A DNA stretch of 8,591 nt from Rhodocyclaceae bacterium. GTDB taxonomy: Bacteria > Pseudomonadota > Gammaproteobacteria > Burkholderiales > Rhodocyclaceae. Each line of letters opens with the position of its first letter. Position 1 is the first letter of the stretch. The notes under the pieces are model-generated. The model was not told the DNA's origin. It worked only from the letters and a program-made list of their open reading frames with translations, and did no database searches. This document shows, one piece after another, positions 7,659-8,591 of this stretch. A program made the translations under genes and the position numbers. The DNA lies in contig DAIEEM010000347.1 of the NCBI GenBank assembly GCA_027325905.1, forward strand, positions 1 through 8,591. Direction: 5' to 3'.

Positions 7659-8074
7659 CAGAACGGCTTCACCACGGCGAGGGTGACGATCGCCAGCAGC
7701 AGGAACACCGGCAGTTCGTTGAAGAAGCGGTACCAGACGTCGGAGCGCGCATTGCGGCCGGCGGCGAAGTCATTGAGCAGGCGCCCGCAGTAAAAATTGT
7801 AGCCGAGCAGCAGCAGCACCAGCCCGGTCTTGGCGTGCAGCCAGCCGCCGGAAAAGCCGTAGCCGAACCACAGCCAGAGGCCGCAGGCCACGGCCAGCAG
7901 GCCGATGGGCGTGACGAACTTGTAGAGCTTCCGCGCCATCAGCAGCAGGCGTTCGCGCTCGGCGGCGCTGTCGGCCGGCACCATCGCCAGGTTGACGAAG
8001 ATGCGCGGCAGGTAGAAGAGGCCGGCGAACCAGCTGACGACGAAGAAGATATGGAAGGACTTGAGCCAAAGCAT
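7658..8074 (-). CDS. HemJ/CopD-family four-helix membrane protein (possible protoporphyrinogen IX oxidase)
   Basis: The 138-residue product has four hydrophobic segments (about 5-30, 52-71, 80-97, 117-135) and reads like the UPF0093/HemJ or CopD-like family: MLWLKSFHIFFVVSWFAGLFYLPRIF at the start, WLHAKTGLVLLLLGY in the middle, and FNELPVFLLLAIV ending in VVKPF. HemJ performs the protoporphyrinogen to protoporphyrin step of heme synthesis in many bacteria that lack HemG/HemY. Conserved H8, R24 and K82 are present. However, N28 (FVN) and N93 (GYNFYC) stand where I recall His (FVYH, GYH) in classical HemJ, so enzymatic identity is open. The frame extends to 8110, but ATG 8074 matches the family N-terminus and has a Shine-Dalgarno. 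The gene begins 4 nt after the epimerase stop and overlaps rlmL by 1 nt. Family assignment is good; the protoporphyrinogen oxidase function is a possibility only. Confidence 0.83.
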   Translation of the reverse strand: MLWLKSFHIFFVVSWFAGLFYLPRIFVNLAMVPADSAAERERLLLMARKLYKFVTPIGLLAVACGLWLWFGYGFSGGWLHAKTGLVLLLLGYNFYCGRLLNDFAAGRNARSDVWYRFFNELPVFLLLAIVTLAVVKPF

Positions 8075-8078
8075 GTTG

Positions 8079-8591
8079 TTAATTCTCCAGTGCGGCAGCG
8101 ATGCCGGCATCGATGGTCGGATAGCGCAGCGTCAGTTTCAATTCGTTCTTCAGGCGCTCGTTGTCGAGCCGGCGCGACTCGCTCATGAACGTCAGCGTCA
8201 CGGCGGGCAGGCGCCGTTCGGCTTCGGCGCGCGTCACGCGCGGCGGCCGCGGCAACCCGTAGGCGTCGGCGAGCTTGTCGAACCAGTCGCCCATGGGCGC
8301 GGCCGCATCGTCGCTGGCGTGATAGACGCGGTTGGGCCGGCCGCGGTGCAGCGCCGCGAGGCAGGCGCGGCCGAGGTCTTCGGCGTGGATGTGGTTGGTG
8401 TAGACGTCCTCGTCCGCGCGCAGCACCGGGTCGTGCCGCGCGATGCGATCCAGCGGCAGGCGGTCGGCGGCGTAGATGCCGGGCGCGCGCAGGATGGAAA
8501 CGCAGCAGGCCGAAGCGCGGCCGAAGGCGCGCAATTGGCGCTCGGCGTCGGCGCGGCGCTGCGCCCGCGCCGTGGCCGGCCGCAGCGGCCG
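8079..8591 (-). CDS. SDR-type NAD-dependent epimerase/dehydratase, C-terminal 170 residues (partial at right edge)
   Basis: The frame is open from the right edge to the TAA at 8079 and gives 170 residues, so the N-terminal Rossmann part with the GxxGxxG loop and the catalytic Tyr-xxx-Lys region lie outside the window. What is seen is the second half of an extended SDR. It shows RRADAERQLRAFGR then VSILRAPGIYAADRLPLDRI (the LRxxGIY turn after the active site). HIHAEDLGRACLAALHRG follows (the HxxDL motif), then RVYHASDDAAAPMGDWF (the xYxxxD segment) and LPRPPRVTRAEAE. The C-terminus ends in SRRLDNERLKNELKLTLRYPTIDAGI, typical of single-domain sugar-epimerase-like SDRs. Substrate cannot be predicted. 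An internal TTG at 8534 could be mistaken for a start, but the frame and family motifs continue upstream of it. The stop is 4 nt before the HemJ-like gene, so they are likely one transcript. Confidence 0.88.
   Translation of the reverse strand, partial: RPLRPATARAQRRADAERQLRAFGRASACCVSILRAPGIYAADRLPLDRIARHDPVLRADEDVYTNHIHAEDLGRACLAALHRGRPNRVYHASDDAAAPMGDWFDKLADAYGLPRPPRVTRAEAERRLPAVTLTFMSESRRLDNERLKNELKLTLRYPTIDAGIAAALEN
8085..8089 (-). promoter_or_regulatory. Ribosome binding site fixing the HemJ-like start
   Basis: The minus strand reads TGGAG here, 10 nt before the ATG at 8074, inside the last codons of the epimerase gene (Leu-Glu-Asn-stop). It supports the ATG at 8074 over the longer in-frame option at 8110. 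It is the clearest Shine-Dalgarno in the window. Confidence 0.55.

Overview
The window looks like ordinary chromosomal DNA of a GC-rich (about 65% by eye) betaproteobacterium. The best guess is a Rhodocyclales-type organism (Azoarcus/Thauera/Dechloromonas relatives). This rests on the gene order, on the wording of GlyQ (separate alpha subunit of glycyl-tRNA synthetase) and on the CopD/HemJ-type protein, all recalled from known families rather than searched. Every supported gene lies on the minus strand, so transcription runs from the right edge (8591) to the left edge (1). No stretch of 300 bases or more is free of genes; the largest gap is 73 nt (572-644), just upstream of glyQ.

In transcription order, the right part (8591-6504) holds the 3' end of an SDR-type NAD-dependent epimerase/dehydratase, a small HemJ/CopD-family membrane protein, and an RlmL-type THUMP-domain rRNA guanine methyltransferase. 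The junctions are tight: a 4-nt gap, then a 1-nt TGATG overlap. A 37-nt gap follows, carrying a perfect TATAAT on the minus strand only 6 nt before the next ATG. It may be an internal promoter.

The centre (6466-1063) holds a small unrecognised protein followed by the well-known block miaB - phoH/ybeZ - ybeY - corC/ybeX - lnt. Nearly all of these genes are joined by stop/start overlaps (TGATG, ATGA, a 20-nt overlap, a short gap, ATGA). MiaB modifies tRNA (ms2i6A). YbeZ and YbeY act in RNA and ribosome maintenance. CorC/YbeX is a CBS-domain protein of the same operon. Lnt completes lipoprotein N-acylation in the inner membrane.

The left part (1037-1) holds a single-domain bacteriohemerythrin, 25 nt after lnt, and then the first 190 codons of glyQ, which runs off the left edge. 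The hemerythrin between lnt and glyQ is the least expected gene. All its iron ligands are intact.

I found no mobile element, CRISPR array, tRNA, rRNA, clear terminator or convincing new system. The most useful leads are the unknown miaB-leader ORF with its possible leaderless promoter, the hemerythrin insertion, the two Asn residues in the HemJ-like protein where I would expect His in classical HemJ, and a 14-bp palindrome before glyQ.
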